A DNA stretch of 8,387 bases, taken from the NCBI GenBank assembly GCA_000493945.1, contig AWNW01000045.1, positions 14,020-22,406 on the forward strand, written 5' to 3'. The notes below the pieces were generated by a model, which ran no database searches, had not been told where the DNA came from, and saw only the letters and a list, made by a program, of their open reading frames with translations. Positions 7,876 to 8,387 of the stretch are shown piece by piece. The translations under genes and the position numbers were made by a program. Source of the DNA: Candidatus Hydrogenedens terephthalaticus JGI OTU-1. GTDB lineage: Bacteria > Hydrogenedentota > Hydrogenedentia > Hydrogenedentales > Hydrogenedentaceae. How positions within the stretch are numbered: position 1 is the stretch's first letter; each line of letters starts with the position of its first letter.

Positions 7876-7902
7876 AATATCACAAGTGAGTGAAAATGTA
7901 AA
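7874..7902 (-). promoter_or_regulatory. Candidate sigma70 promoter for the bamD-lptE-holA operon
   Basis: On the minus strand TTTACA (7902-7897) and TATTAT (7879-7874) are separated by exactly 17 bases; each hexamer differs from the consensus at one position. Transcription would start near 7867 and give a leader of about 90 bases before bamD. AT-rich DNA makes chance matches common, hence moderate confidence. Confidence 0.45.
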
Positions 7903-8006
7903 AAAGTTTATACCTCTTTGTTATAAAATATCGTTACATAATCCTTAAAATACTAATACTTAATCAAAACCATTTACAAATCAAAGGTTATTACTTTTAA
8001 AAAACC

Positions 8007-8387
8007 ATGAAAAAACCGCAAATAACTTTGCAGACAACAACCCTCTGGGATTATCCCTCACAACATTATGGCGACCAGATGCAGGGAGACCAAAATTATC
8101 CGGGGGCAACCCCTTCGTATATCATCTGGAACCTGTTACAGCGATATACCCGTGAAAAAGATTTTATTGTTGACCCTATGTGTGGAAGTGGAACAACTAT
8201 TGATGTAGGCAAAGACCTTAATCGAAAGGTTATCGGATTTGATTTAAGTCCCTATCGGGATGACATTATCCCTGCGGATGCCCGTCATCTACCGCTAAAA
8301 AGTGAAAGTATTGATTTTGTTTTTATAGATCCGCCGTATGGGACAAATATTCATTACTCGGACGACCCGCGTTGTATTGGCACTTTA
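8007..8387 (+). CDS. SAM-dependent methyltransferase, probably DNA N6/N4 type (N-terminal part)
   Basis: The first 127 codons of a gene cut by the window end. After a short N-terminus (TTLWDYPSQHYG, 10-22) comes NYPGATPSYIIWNLLQRYT (30-48), then the SAM-binding motif I as VDPMCGSGTT (55-64), the acidic end of strand 2 as GFDLSP (77-82), and ADARHLPLKSESIDFVFIDPPYG (90-112), with the catalytic DPPY motif at 108-111. The order SAM motif then DPPY, about 50 residues apart, fits amino-methyltransferases that act on adenine N6, cytosine N4 or, in TRM11/Trm14/RlmL relatives, guanine N2 of RNA. No THUMP domain fits in the 54 residues before motif I, which favours the DNA type. The start codon has no clear ribosome binding site (TTTTAAAAAACC precedes ATG). 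Target recognition and any restriction partner lie outside the window. Confidence 0.85.
   Translation, partial: MKKPQITLQTTTLWDYPSQHYGDQMQGDQNYPGATPSYIIWNLLQRYTREKDFIVDPMCGSGTTIDVGKDLNRKVIGFDLSPYRDDIIPADARHLPLKSESIDFVFIDPPYGTNIHYSDDPRCIGTL

Larger units (their letters stand above)
7777..8006. other. Divergent intergenic region
   Basis: This 230-base AT-rich stretch separates the minus-strand operon from the plus-strand methyltransferase gene. It holds the bamD ribosome binding site, overlapping candidate promoters at about 7845-7902 and a small TCAC-AA-GTGA palindrome at 7880-7889. No ORF with coding character and no RNA gene could be recognised in it. Confidence 0.7.

Overview
The window looks like chromosomal DNA of a diderm (outer-membrane) bacterium with an AT-rich genome. 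It encodes BamD-like and LptE-like outer-membrane biogenesis proteins and a large secreted protein related to family GH38 alpha-mannosidases. This mix, with a periplasmic BamD-like protein that opens 'WTWTPQTGRF', resembles the Planctomycetota/Hydrogenedentota neighbourhood. That placement is a low-confidence inference from gene style, not a marker-gene result. I see no insertion sequence, tRNA, rRNA, CRISPR array or other mobile element.

Layout. (1) Bases 1-4943, plus strand: the 3' end of an unrecognised gene, then, after one base, a 1538-residue exported protein with a degenerate GH38 layout. The two were probably translated from one message. (2) Bases 4944-5107: a short convergent intergenic region with a perfect 11-bp hairpin that begins inside the stop codon of the large gene. 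(3) Bases 5108-7776, minus strand, transcribed right to left: bamD-like, lptE-like, then holA (DNA polymerase III delta). The bamD stop and lptE start share one base, so this is an operon. (4) Bases 7777-8006: a divergent promoter region with overlapping sigma70-like elements. (5) Bases 8007-8387, plus strand: the first 127 codons of a SAM-dependent methyltransferase with DPMCGSGTT and DPPYG motifs, cut by the window end.

How the genes fit together: bamD and lptE products would serve outer-membrane protein insertion and lipopolysaccharide transport, while holA loads the replicative clamp. Their linkage is housekeeping co-transcription rather than one pathway. The large plus-strand protein is exported and built like a glycan-acting enzyme, but the residues that bind the catalytic zinc in GH38 appear replaced, while the nucleophile aspartate position is kept. 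This is the most interesting point in the window. I found no convincing new multi-gene system.
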